The notes beneath the pieces were generated by a model, which saw nothing but the letters and a program-made list of their open reading frames with translations, did not search any database and was not told the origin of the DNA. From the NCBI GenBank assembly GCA_014359765.1, contig JACIYT010000020.1, positions 1 to 33,393 on the forward strand: a stretch of DNA of 33,393 nt, read 5' to 3'. This DNA is from Roseovarius sp. Lineage in GTDB: Bacteria > Pseudomonadota > Alphaproteobacteria > Rhodobacterales > Rhodobacteraceae. The position numbers and the translations under genes are program-made. Below, piece by piece: positions 25,700-33,324 of the stretch (positions are counted from its first letter, which is position 1; every line of letters begins with the position of its first letter).

Positions 25700-25822
25700 G
25701 TCCTATGCTTGTCGCGCAGGGCGACGTGCCGCTGCGTATCCGTTCAGGCCCCATGCGAAGACGGCGGTCGATCTCACTTGATCACGGTCCTCCAGGACCG
25801 GGCGCGAAACGATCCAACCGTC

Positions 25823-25859
25823 GCCACCGCATGCCATGATTGGCGTGGCGTGCGGTGGC
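25823..25859. repeat. Long hairpin upstream of the IS110 remnant
   Basis: GCCACCGCATGCCA (25823-25836) pairs with TGGCGTGCGGTGGC (25846-25859) over 14 positions with one G-U wobble and a 9-nt loop. It lies 124-160 bp before the transposase start, within the size expected for the structured non-coding end of IS110 elements. Confidence 0.65.
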
Positions 25860-25915
25860 TCCATCCTCGCATGGAACCGGGAAAGTCATAAGACAAGGCG
25901 CGGCGCGCTGACCGG

Positions 25916-25947
25916 TGTGACAAGTGGCAGATGTGACAAGTGGCAGA
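25916..25947. repeat. Perfect tandem 16-bp repeat upstream of the amidase gene
   Basis: TGTGACAAGTGGCAGA occurs twice head to tail (25916-25931 and 25932-25947), about 90-120 bp before the amidase start. The 16-bp period is not a whole number of helical turns, but such iterons can still be regulator sites. Confidence 0.9.
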
Positions 25948-25978
25948 TCGCGGCCACGAATATTGACCGTGCAGAAGC

Positions 25979-25991
25979 GCACACGGTGTGC
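25979..25991. promoter_or_regulatory. Perfect 13-bp palindrome before the amidase gene
   Basis: GCACAC (25979-25984) and GTGTGC (25986-25991) around one base form a perfect palindrome, 46 bp before the start. TTGACC at 25963-25968 may be a -35 box, so the palindrome would sit in or near the promoter. No regulator gene is adjacent. Confidence 0.5.
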
Positions 25992-26036
25992 AAAGTATCG
26001 AACACCAGCAAGAAAGGGCCTGGCGGGAGGACGGAT

Positions 26037-27374
26037 ATGCAGGACTGGCTGAGGATGAGCGCCGCCGATCTGGGGCGCGGGATCGAGGGCGGCGAGATCG
26101 ACCCCGAGGCGCTGACCGAAACATATCTTGCGGCAATCGCCGCGCATCCCGCGCGCAATCGCATCTACAGCGCCGTGACCGAGGATCGCGCCCGTGCCGA
26201 GGCAGCGGCGGCGGCGGCGCGCGCGAAGGCAGGCCAGCGGCGCGGTCCGCTCGACGGGGTGCCGATCAGCTGGAAGGACCTCTTCGACAGTGCAGGGGTT
26301 GCGACCGAGGCGGGCTCGGCCCTGCTTGCGGGCCGGGTGCCCGCCCGCGACGCCGAGGTGCTGCGCAACGCGACGGCGGCGGGGCTGGTATGCCTCGGCA
26401 AGACCCACATGAGCGAGCTGGCCTTTTCCGGCCTCGGCCTCAACCCGATCACCGCCACGCCGCCCTGCGTCAACGACCCGGACGCCGTGCCGGGCGGCTC
26501 GTCCTCGGGGGCTGCGGCGAGCGTGGCCTTCGGCCTTGCTGCCTGCGCGATCGGCTCGGATACTGGCGGTTCGGTGCGCATCCCCGCGGCCTGGAACGAT
26601 CTGGTGGGCCTCAAGACGACGGCGGGGCGGCTGTCCTGCGATGGTGTGGTGCCGCTGGCCGCGCGCTTCGACACGGTGGGGCCGCTGGCGCGCACGGTCG
26701 AGGACGCGGCGCTGATGCTCGCGGCGCTGGAGGGCGGGCGGCCCGCCGATCTGCGCGGCGCGACGCTCGAGGGGGTGCGCCTCGCCGCGCTCACCACAGT
26801 CGTGCTCGACGATCTGCGGGAGGGGCCTGCCACTGCCCATGCCGGGGCGCTCGCACGGCTGCGCGCGGCCGGCGCGGTGATCGACGAGATCGCGGCCCCC
26901 GAGGTGGCCGAGGCGATGACGCTCGCGCCCGTGCTCTTCACCGCCGAGGCCTATGGCCTCTGGCGCGATGTGATCGAGGCCGCGCCGGAGCGCATGTTCC
27001 CCCCCATCCTCGAACGGTTCCGCGGCGGGCGCGACGTGCCAGCCGCCGATTATGTGGCCGGCTGGCAGCGGCTCGGGCGTCTGCGCCGCCAATGGCACGC
27101 GCGGGTCGCGGGCCATGATGCGGTGCTCATGCCCGCCGCGCCCAACCTGCCGCCCGATGCCGCGCGGCTCCTGTGCGACAACGACTATTACGTGACCGAG
27201 AACCTGCTCACCCTGCGCAATACCCGGGTGGGAAACCTGATGGGGCTCTGCGCCGTGACCCTGCCGACGGGGGTGCCCTCCTGCGGGCTGATGATCTGCG
27301 GCAAGCCGTTCCGGGAAGAGCCGCTCCTGCGGGTGGCGCAGGCGATCGAGACGGTTCTCGCCGCGCCCGCCTGA
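26037..27374 (+). CDS. Amidase-signature family hydrolase
   Basis: A 445-residue enzyme of the amidase signature family (Ser-cisSer-Lys triad). K80 is in GVPISWKDLFD, the cis-Ser is among S155-S157 in PGGSSSGAAASVAFG, and the nucleophile S179 is in DTGGSVRIPAAW. Family continuity is shown by LVGLKTTAGRLS and FDTVGPLARTVEDAALML. GatA is less likely because the gene stands alone without gatB/gatC. A substrate amide cannot be named. The ATG at 26037 follows a strong GGGAGGAC; the frame open further upstream runs into IS110-flank DNA. It converges on the Dabb gene. Confidence 0.92.
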   Translation: MQDWLRMSAADLGRGIEGGEIDPEALTETYLAAIAAHPARNRIYSAVTEDRARAEAAAAAARAKAGQRRGPLDGVPISWKDLFDSAGVATEAGSALLAGRVPARDAEVLRNATAAGLVCLGKTHMSELAFSGLGLNPITATPPCVNDPDAVPGGSSSGAAASVAFGLAACAIGSDTGGSVRIPAAWNDLVGLKTTAGRLSCDGVVPLAARFDTVGPLARTVEDAALMLAALEGGRPADLRGATLEGVRLAALTTVVLDDLREGPATAHAGALARLRAAGAVIDEIAAPEVAEAMTLAPVLFTAEAYGLWRDVIEAAPERMFPPILERFRGGRDVPAADYVAGWQRLGRLRRQWHARVAGHDAVLMPAAPNLPPDAARLLCDNDYYVTENLLTLRNTRVGNLMGLCAVTLPTGVPSCGLMICGKPFREEPLLRVAQAIETVLAAPA

Positions 27375-27386
27375 AGGGCGGGGCGG

Positions 27387-27409
27387 AAAATTTTTCGGCG
27401 AAAAATTTT
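27387..27409. terminator. Bidirectional terminator between amidase and Dabb genes
   Basis: AAAATTTTTC (27387-27396) and GAAAAATTTT (27400-27409) pair over 10 bp with a GGC loop. A/T-rich tracts sit on both sides, so it can end transcripts in either direction. It is a striking low-GC island between convergent genes. Confidence 0.85.
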
Positions 27410-27422
27410 ACGTTGCGCTGGC

Positions 27423-27713
27423 TCAGCCGGTGTTGACATCGGCGGCGATGCGCAGCTCGCGCATCGGGCGCACCAGCGCGGTGCATGCCGCGTAGGTCGG
27501 GTGGGCCTTGTAGGCGGCGAGCGCGGCCTCGTCCTCGAATTCGGCATAGACGACGAGATCGACGCGCGCCCCCGTGATGGGATCGCTTTGCAGGTTGCGC
27601 CCGACCTCGAAATGGCGCGCATGGGGAATATCCGCCAGCATCATGAGGCCGTCGCGAATACGCGCGACATCCTTCGGGTCGGCGGCGGAGAAGAAGACGA
27701 TATGGCGAATCAT
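27423..27713 (-). CDS. Dabb (stress-responsive A/B barrel) domain protein
   Basis: A 96-residue single-domain Dabb protein: MIRHIVFFSAADPKDVARIRDGLMML begins it, and LVVYAEFEDEAALAAYKAHPTYAAC holds the family pattern with the conserved YxxHP. These proteins form dimeric ferredoxin-like barrels; function is unknown. It follows hisE after 3 bp, so it belongs to the hisF-hisE transcript and may be co-expressed with histidine synthesis, though no biochemical link is known to me. Confidence 0.88.
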   Translation of the reverse strand: MIRHIVFFSAADPKDVARIRDGLMMLADIPHARHFEVGRNLQSDPITGARVDLVVYAEFEDEAALAAYKAHPTYAACTALVRPMRELRIAADVNTG

Positions 27714-27716
27714 GGT

Positions 27717-28031
27717 CTAGTCTTTCGAACGAGAGGCTTTTTCGGTGAGGCCGGAGGTGCCCTGGCGTCGCGCGAGTTCCGCCATCACCTCGGCGAGGGT
27801 CACGCCGCGCGATTGCAGCATGACCAGCAGGTGAAAGAGCACATCCGCCGCCTCGGACGCAAGGCGCGCGCGGTCGCCCTTCACCGCCTCGATGATCGCC
27901 TCCACGGCCTCCTCGCCGAATTTCTCGGCGCATTTCTCGGGGCCTTTCGCGAGCAGCCGGGCGGTCCAGCTCTCATCGGGGTCGGCCCCGGCGCGGGCGG
28001 CGATGGTATGGGCGAGTTCGTCAAGCGTCAT
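27717..28031 (-). CDS. hisE: Phosphoribosyl-ATP pyrophosphatase HisE
   Basis: A 104-residue all-alpha NTP pyrophosphohydrolase of histidine synthesis, turning PR-ATP into PR-AMP. Signatures are [25 protein letters not shown], containing the ExxE metal ligands, and [20 protein letters not shown] with a conserved ExxD-type pair. Its start overlaps the hisF stop by 4 bp. In this lineage hisE is normally separate from hisI, as here. Confidence 0.95.
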   Translation of the reverse strand: MTLDELAHTIAARAGADPDESWTARLLAKGPEKCAEKFGEEAVEAIIEAVKGDRARLASEAADVLFHLLVMLQSRGVTLAEVMAELARRQGTSGLTEKASRSKD

Positions 28032-28816
28032 GCGCCAAGCCTCATCGGGATGCCGGCCGCGGCCATATGCGCCTTGGCCTCGGCGATGGTATAGGTGCCG
28101 AAGTGAAAGATCGAGGCGGCGAGCACCGCCGAGGCGTGCCCCTCCGTCACCCCCTCGACCAGGTGATCGAGCGTGCCGACGCCGCCGCTGGCGATCACCG
28201 GGATCGTCACGCTATCGGCGATGGCGCGCGTGAGGGGAATGTTGAACCCCGCCCGCGTGCCGTCGCGATCCATCGAGGTGAGCAGGATTTCGCCCGCGCC
28301 CTTTTCCGCGACCGTCCGCGCGAATTCCACCGCGTCGATGCCGGTGGGTTTGCGGCCGCCATGGGTGAAGATTTCCCATTGGCCAGCGTCGCCCCGGAGG
28401 GGCGCGGGCGCAGACACGGTCTTGGCGTCGATGGCCACCACGATGCATTGGCTGCCGAACCGGTCGGCGGCGCGCGCCACCACATCCGGGTCGGCCACGG
28501 CGGCCGAATTGAAGCTGACCTTGTCGGCCCCTGCCAGAAGCAGCGCGCGCACGTCCTCGGGGGTGCGCACCCCCCCGCCCACGGTGAGCGGGATATAGCA
28601 GGCCTCGGCGGTGCGGCGCACCACGTCGAACATGGTGCCCCGGTTCTCATGCGTGGCGTGAATGTCGAGGAAACACAGCTCGTCCGCGCCCGCCGCGTCA
28701 TAGGCGCGCGCCGCATCCACCGGGTCGCCCGCGTCGCGCAGATCGACGAAGTTCACGCCCTTGACCACGCGCCCGTCGGCCACGTCGAGGCAGGGGATGA
28801 TGCGGGTCTTGAGCAT
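28028..28816 (-). CDS. hisF: Imidazole glycerol phosphate synthase, cyclase subunit HisF
   Basis: A 262-residue TIM barrel that joins PRFAR with ammonia to give IGP and AICAR. It has [15 protein letters not shown] with catalytic D11, and [10 protein letters not shown] with D129. Phosphate-binding loops are [13 protein letters not shown] and [17 protein letters not shown]. The glutaminase partner gene hisH is not in this window. It overlaps hisE by 4 bp, and diverges from the DUF302 gene with 103 bp between start codons. Confidence 0.96.
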   Translation of the reverse strand: MLKTRIIPCLDVADGRVVKGVNFVDLRDAGDPVDAARAYDAAGADELCFLDIHATHENRGTMFDVVRRTAEACYIPLTVGGGVRTPEDVRALLLAGADKVSFNSAAVADPDVVARAADRFGSQCIVVAIDAKTVSAPAPLRGDAGQWEIFTHGGRKPTGIDAVEFARTVAEKGAGEILLTSMDRDGTRAGFNIPLTRAIADSVTIPVIASGGVGTLDHLVEGVTEGHASAVLAASIFHFGTYTIAEAKAHMAAAGIPMRLGA

Positions 28817-28919
28817 GTTGTCGCCGTTACAGGAATTTCACGCCGATGTTTATGGGCATTCCGGTCAGGATGCCAGAGGATGTCGGCACGGATTTGCACG
28901 TTCAGCCATGGAGGTTTTC

Positions 28920-29372
28920 ATGAGACGTTTTCTTGCGGCGGGCGCGATCGCCCTTGCGGCGCTGCCTGCGCTGGCCGGCGATGATGATATCGTGAAGGTC
29001 AGCGCCGGCGCCGATGTGGCCACGACCATGGACCGGCTCGAGGCGGCGGTGCGCGCGGCCGGGGCCACGGTCTTTGCCCGGGTGGACCACGCCGCAGGCG
29101 CGGCGAGCGTCGATATGGCGCTGGCGCCGTCGCAGCTCCTGATCTTCGGCAACCCGAAGCTGGGCACGCCGGCGATGCAGGACGATCCGCTGGCGGGGCT
29201 CTTCCTGCCGCTCAGGGTGCTGGCATATGAGGATGCGGGCGGGCAGACCTGGCTGGTTTACGAGGATCCCGAGGAGATGTTCGACGATCTCGCGATTTCC
29301 GACGATGCGGCGTATATCGCGGCCATGACCGGCGCGCTGGCCAGTCTGACGGCCAAGGCCGCCGGGCAATAG
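28920..29372 (+). CDS. Exported DUF302 protein
   Basis: A 150-residue protein with a signal peptide (about residues 1-20, FLAAGAIALAALPALA). A DUF302 domain follows: the DRLEAAVRAAGATVFARVDHAAGA block, then LIFGNPKLGTPAMQ and LPLRVLAYEDAGGQTWLVYEDP. Function of DUF302 is unknown. GGAGG lies 9 nt before ATG 28920; the ATG at 28908 is in frame but has no such site. It sits on the opposite strand between hisA and hisF, genes that are usually adjacent in relatives, so it may be an insertion. Confidence 0.87.
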   Translation: MRRFLAAGAIALAALPALAGDDDIVKVSAGADVATTMDRLEAAVRAAGATVFARVDHAAGAASVDMALAPSQLLIFGNPKLGTPAMQDDPLAGLFLPLRVLAYEDAGGQTWLVYEDPEEMFDDLAISDDAAYIAAMTGALASLTAKAAGQ

Positions 29373-29457
29373 GGCGATGTTTCGGGGCCGTGGGCGGCGG
29401 CATTATTGCCCGGCGTGACCCGGCAATCGCGTGCCGGGGCGCGGTGCCTGACATGGG

Positions 29458-29480
29458 ATGCCCCGGTCGCGTCGGGGCAT
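29458..29480. terminator. Bidirectional hairpin between DUF302 and hisA
   Basis: ATGCCCCG (29458-29465) and CGGGGCAT (29473-29480) form a perfect 8-bp stem with a 7-nt loop. It lies between convergent stops of the DUF302 gene and hisA. Confidence 0.65.
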
Positions 29481-29503
29481 GACAGGCGAAGGAACGTCAG
29501 GTC

Positions 29504-30226
29504 TCAGCCCCGCAGCGCGGCGAGCGCCGCGCGCAGATCGAGCGCCCCGTCATAGAGCGCGCGGCCTGAAATCGCGCCGTTCAGGGCCGCGCCGCAATCG
29601 CGCAGCGCGACCAGATCGGCGAGCGACGACACCCCTCCCGAGGCGATCACCGGGATCTGCACCGCGCGCGCCAGCGCCGCGGTCGCCTCGATATTGGGGC
29701 CCTGCATCGCGCCATCGCGGTTGATGTCGGTATAGATGATCGCCGCTACACCCGCATCCTCGAACGATTTTGCGAGATCGGTGGCGTCCACATCGGTGTC
29801 CTCGGCCCAGCCCCTGGTGGCGACGCGGCCGCCGCGTGCGTCGATGCCGACCGCCACCTGACCCGGAAAGGCGCGCGCCGCTTCGCGCACCAGCGCCGGG
29901 TTCTCTACCGCCACGGTGCCCAGGATCACCCTTGCGAGCCCCTTCGACAGCCAGCCCTCGATCGTGGCCATATCGCGGATGCCGCCGCCAAGCTGCGCGG
30001 GCACGCGGGCCTCGGCGAGGATCGCCTCGACCGGCGCGGCATTGACCGGCGCACCGGCAAAGGCTCCGTTCAGATCCACCAGGTGCAGCCATTCGCACCC
30101 GGCCTCGACAAAGGCGCGCGCCTGCTCTGCCGGGTCTTCGTTGAATACGGTGGCCTTCTCCATGTCGCCGCGCAACAGGCGCACGGCGCGCCCGTCCTTG
30201 AGGTCGATGGCGGGGTAGAGGATCAT
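29504..30226 (-). CDS. hisA: Phosphoribosylformimino-AICAR-P isomerase HisA
   Basis: A 240-residue TIM barrel that isomerises ProFAR to PRFAR, using an N-terminal D8 ([13 protein letters not shown]) and D129 ([10 protein letters not shown]). Phosphate-binding loops are [16 protein letters not shown] and [15 protein letters not shown]. The start at 30226 follows AGGAAAGGT; the longer frame runs through tandem-repeat DNA. hisH and hisB, which usually lie upstream, are absent, and the upstream side holds repeats and foreign-looking DNA instead. Confidence 0.96.
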   Translation of the reverse strand: MILYPAIDLKDGRAVRLLRGDMEKATVFNEDPAEQARAFVEAGCEWLHLVDLNGAFAGAPVNAAPVEAILAEARVPAQLGGGIRDMATIEGWLSKGLARVILGTVAVENPALVREAARAFPGQVAVGIDARGGRVATRGWAEDTDVDATDLAKSFEDAGVAAIIYTDINRDGAMQGPNIEATAALARAVQIPVIASGGVSSLADLVALRDCGAALNGAISGRALYDGALDLRAALAALRG

Positions 30227-30238
30227 CGGCGCACCTTT

Positions 30239-30266
30239 CCTGAGTGATGGCTCCTGAGTGATGGCG
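30239..30266. repeat. 14-bp tandem duplication in the hisA leader
   Basis: cctgagtgatggct (30239-30252) is followed by cctgagtgatggcg (30253-30266), differing at the last base. On the minus strand this lies 13 bp upstream of the hisA start, next to its ribosome binding site. Confidence 0.85.
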
Positions 30267-30305
30267 CGGTTATGCACGGCTGCGCGGGATTTGCAACGCG
30301 ACCCC

Positions 30306-30329
30306 ATGTCGGGCCTGATGTCGGGCCTG
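30306..30329. repeat. 12-bp tandem duplication
   Basis: atgtcgggcctg occurs twice head to tail (30306-30317, 30318-30329), 40 bp from the 14-bp duplication. Both probably arose by slippage. Confidence 0.9.
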
Positions 30330-30658
30330 ATTCGCCCGCGCGCATGGGCAGAGGATTTATCGGGACTTCATGGCGGGCCCCGCCGTCAGGGGAGTCGATG
30401 CCTGATCTGAAGCGGCAGGCGAATGGCAGGGGCGGGACAGGACGGCGAACTGGTTTTTTTCACCGGACGGGAGGACGGCGGCGATCGAGGCGGCCTCGTT
30501 GAACGAAGCGGGGCCTCGCGTCCTCGCCCTGACGTGATCTCCCTGCCGGCGCCAGCCGCCGGTGGGTGGTTTGGGTCACCCGGCGAATGCGCCACCTGCA
30601 AACTCCCACCACATTCGCGACACGACCCAACAATGCCCCCGAGGGTGTTGTTCGGGGA

Positions 30659-31433
30659 CCCGAGGTGCCGGACCTGGGGCCATTCGTGCCGTTCGCGCGC
30701 TGGCCGGCGGGCAGCGAGGCGCCGCCCGATCTGGCGGAGGCGGCCGGACGCGCGCTGAACGAGCGTAGCAGTATCGTCCTGGGCGAAGGGACGGAGCGGC
30801 GCGTGCTGGCGCATCCGCTGATCGTGATGGGCCAGCTTTTCGGCGCCGTGGCGGTAAGTGCGCCGTCCAGGGCGGCGTCCACACCGGCGCTGTTCCGTCG
30901 ACCGCACCATCGCCGAGCGGCAGATGGCCGAGGCCAGCATCATCCGCGCCCAGCTCGAACAGATCGAGGCGCAGCTTGCGCTGGTGGATGAACAGCTCGC
31001 CCGCACGCGCATCCGCGCTCCCTTCGGGGGCTATGTCGTCGAGGGAGACCTGAGCCAGCAGGTCGGCGGATCGCTCGAGCGGGGGCAGACGCTGTTCCGG
31101 CTGGCACCGCTGAACGAGTTCCGCGTGGTGCTGGAGATCGACGAGCGCGACGTGGACGAGATTGCGCCGGGCCAGAAGGGCAGTCTTCGTCTGTCTGCCT
31201 TTCCCGAGGCTCCTGTCAACTATGTGGTGACGACAATCACGCCGATGGCGCGTCAGGGCGAAGGTCGCAACTATTTCCGCGTCGAGGCTCGGCTGGAGGG
31301 TGGTCTCGACAAGCTGCGCCCGGGCATGGAGGGCGTCAGCCGGACCAGTATCGAGGAGCGCCGGCTCGGCTGGGTGATGTTCCACGACCTTGGCGACTGG
31401 GTGCGGCTGATGGTGTGGAGATGGTCGCCGTGA
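30659..31433 (+). pseudogene. Decayed GAF/HlyD-type adaptor gene
   Basis: Two pieces in different frames belong to one ancestral gene. The first (about 30659-30860) encodes VPDLGPFVPFARWPAG ... ERRVLAHPLIVMGQLFGAVAV, which looks like part of a GAF domain. The second (about 30900-31433) encodes an alpha-helical hairpin end, then RTRIRAPFGGYVVEGDLSQQVGG and VLEIDERDVDEIAPGQKGSLRLSAFP, the lipoyl and beta-barrel half of a HlyD-type adaptor, ending WVRLMVWRWSP. The GAF end and the N-terminal lipoyl half are missing and the frames differ, so it is broken. It lies 16 bp upstream of the PqqD-M50 gene and was probably its partner. Confidence 0.7.
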
Positions 31434-31449
31434 CGGGGGGTGCGGACAG

Positions 31450-33324
31450 ATGACCGGGCGCAACTGGACCAGTGCCTCGTGGTATCGGGTCTCGGGCTAT
31501 CGGCCGCGGCTGCGCAGCCACGCCAGCGTCCACAGGCATGTCTATCGTGGCAAGGTTTGGTTCGTGTTGCAGGACCGGTCCTCGGGGCGGTTCCACCGGT
31601 TCACGCCGGAGGCGTATCGCCTGATCGCGATGATGGACGGAACCCGGACGCTCGACGATATCTGGGAGGTCGCCGTCAGCCAGCTCGATATCGACGCAGT
31701 GACGCAGGACGAGTTGGTGCGGTTGGTCGGACAGCTCTATTCGGCCGACGTGCTGGCCGGCGACGTGCCGCCCGACGTCATCGAGATGTCCGATCGCGGC
31801 CGCCGCAGCGCGCGCCAGCAGATCGTGCGCTCGATTCTGAACCCGCTGGCGTTGCGCCTGCCGGTGTTCGACCCCGACGACTTTCTCGCGGCGACGATGC
31901 CGATGGTGCGGCCGCTGTTCTCCTGGGCGGGGTGGGTCGTGTTCCTTGGCGCGGTGATCCATGCGCTGATCCTGGCCGCGACGCATTGGGGGCCGCTGAC
32001 CGAGAATGTCGTGGATCGGGTGCTGTCGCAGCAGAACCTGATCCTGCTGCTGCTCGCCTATCCGCTGATCAAGGCGCTGCACGAGCTGGGCCATGCCTAT
32101 GCGATCAAGCGCTGGGGCGGCACGGTGCACGAGATCGGTGTCATGTTCCTCGTCTTCATGCCGGTGCCTTATGTTAACGCCTCGGACAGTATCGCCTTCG
32201 CCTCGAAGTGGCGGCGCGCGTTGGTCGGCGCGGCCGGCATCCTGGTCGAGATCTTCTGCGCGGCGGCGGCGATGATCGTCTGGGCCGGCGCCGAGGAGGG
32301 GCTGGTCCGTGCCTTTGCCTTCAACGTGATGCTGATCGGCGGGGTTTCGACGCTTTTCTTCAACGGCAATCCGCTGCTGCGCTTTGATGGTTACTACGTC
32401 CTGTGCGACCTGGCCGAGATCCCCAACCTGGCGCAGCGGGCCAATCGCTATCTTGGCTATCTGGTGCAGCGCCGCGCCTTCGGGATGCCATGGGTCGAGA
32501 ATCCGGTCTCGGCTCCGGGCGAGGCGCCGTGGCTTCTTGTCTATGCCATCGCCGCCTATCTTTACCGTCTGTTCATCACCGCCGCGATCGTGGCGCTTGT
32601 GGCGACGCGGTTCTTCGTGCTTGGGCTGATCCTGGCGGCTTGGGCCGTCTTCCTCATGGTCGTGCTGCCGTTCCTCAAGGGGGTCTGGTTTCTGTTCACC
32701 GGGCCTGCGCTGCGGCGTCACCGTGGCCGTGCCTTTGCGGTGACCGGTGGCGCGCTGGCGCTGGTGGTCGGCGCGTTGACGATGGTGCCGCTGCCCTACA
32801 ACACCCTGGCGGAGGGTGTCGTGGCCCCGTGGCCTGGTGCCTATGCCAACGCCAGCGCCGAGGGCGAGATCGTCGAGCTCTTCGTCGTGCCGGGGCAGCG
32901 GGTGCAGGCGGGCGAACCGCTGGTTCGGATCGAGGACCCGCTGATCCATGCCCGACGTGCGGTCCTCTCTGCGCAGGTCAACGAGATCGAGCGCCGGATG
33001 GCGGCCGAACGCGCGTCGGAACAGACCGCCTTGCGGATCTTTCAGGACGAGCTGGAGGCGGCAGAGGCGGATCTGGCGCTGACCGACATGCGCATCGCCG
33101 AGCAGACGGCGCGCGCGCCTGTGGACGGGCAGGTGATCCTGCCGGTGGCGACCGATCTTGTCGGCCGGTTCGCCCGCCGCGGTGACCTGCTGGCGGTGGT
33201 AGCCCCGTTCGAGGCCCCGCTGGTTCGGGTGATCATGCCCGAGGATGCGGTGGATCTGGTGCGCAGCCTGTACTGGGGCACGGTTATGAGACAGTGCTTT
33301 GCGCTGGTTAGGCTGCCATCATGA
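31450..33324 (+). CDS. PqqD-like / M50 metalloprotease / HlyD-like protein, 3' end lost to an IS
   Basis: Intended gene to about 33268; the last 18 residues come from the insertion sequence. Domains in order: PqqD-like winged-helix region (about 25-105, VYRGKVWFVLQDRSSGRFHRF and EAYRLIAMMDGTRTLDDIW), then about six to eight membrane segments (155-450). The M50 zinc motif HELGH is at 211-215 and the third ligand probably D313 in NPLLRFDGYY. A HlyD-like arm (about 455-600) has EGEIVELFVVPGQRVQAGEPLVRIEDP and a coiled coil (about 500-550). Family members annotated as peptide zinc metalloproteases process or export peptides; a PqqD-like region often recognises a leader peptide. No precursor gene is visible. 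S606 is the last native residue; perhaps 80-120 residues are lost. Confidence 0.82.
   Translation: MTGRNWTSASWYRVSGYRPRLRSHASVHRHVYRGKVWFVLQDRSSGRFHRFTPEAYRLIAMMDGTRTLDDIWEVAVSQLDIDAVTQDELVRLVGQLYSADVLAGDVPPDVIEMSDRGRRSARQQIVRSILNPLALRLPVFDPDDFLAATMPMVRPLFSWAGWVVFLGAVIHALILAATHWGPLTENVVDRVLSQQNLILLLLAYPLIKALHELGHAYAIKRWGGTVHEIGVMFLVFMPVPYVNASDSIAFASKWRRALVGAAGILVEIFCAAAAMIVWAGAEEGLVRAFAFNVMLIGGVSTLFFNGNPLLRFDGYYVLCDLAEIPNLAQRANRYLGYLVQRRAFGMPWVENPVSAPGEAPWLLVYAIAAYLYRLFITAAIVALVATRFFVLGLILAAWAVFLMVVLPFLKGVWFLFTGPALRRHRGRAFAVTGGALALVVGALTMVPLPYNTLAEGVVAPWPGAYANASAEGEIVELFVVPGQRVQAGEPLVRIEDPLIHARRAVLSAQVNEIERRMAAERASEQTALRIFQDELEAAEADLALTDMRIAEQTARAPVDGQVILPVATDLVGRFARRGDLLAVVAPFEAPLVRVIMPEDAVDLVRSLYWGTVMRQCFALVRLPS

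Larger units (their letters stand above)
30227..30658. other. Gap between hisA and the decayed adaptor gene
   Basis: No convincing gene is visible. It holds the two tandem duplications, a CCGGCG/CGCCGG hairpin (30546-30562), and a longer imperfect inverted repeat starting GGTGGGTGGTTTG and ending CAAACTCCCACC (30561-30609). The change from hisA-type flank to export-system remnant occurs somewhere here. Confidence 0.55.

Noticed and set aside
26165..26941. Minus-strand 258-residue frame inside the amidase gene
   Set aside because: Ala/Ser/Arg/Pro-rich shadow of a gene with an intact Ser-Ser-Lys signature.
30386..31012. Minus-strand frame of 208 residues, and another minus frame ending at TAA 30357-30359
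   Set aside because: No recognisable motif, Ser/Arg/Pro-rich, and opposite the GAF/HlyD remnant. I could not exclude a small gene in the second frame but have no support for it.
31336..32949. 537-residue minus-strand open frame under the PqqD-M50 gene
   Set aside because: Same shadow composition; the plus strand has HELGH and membrane segments.
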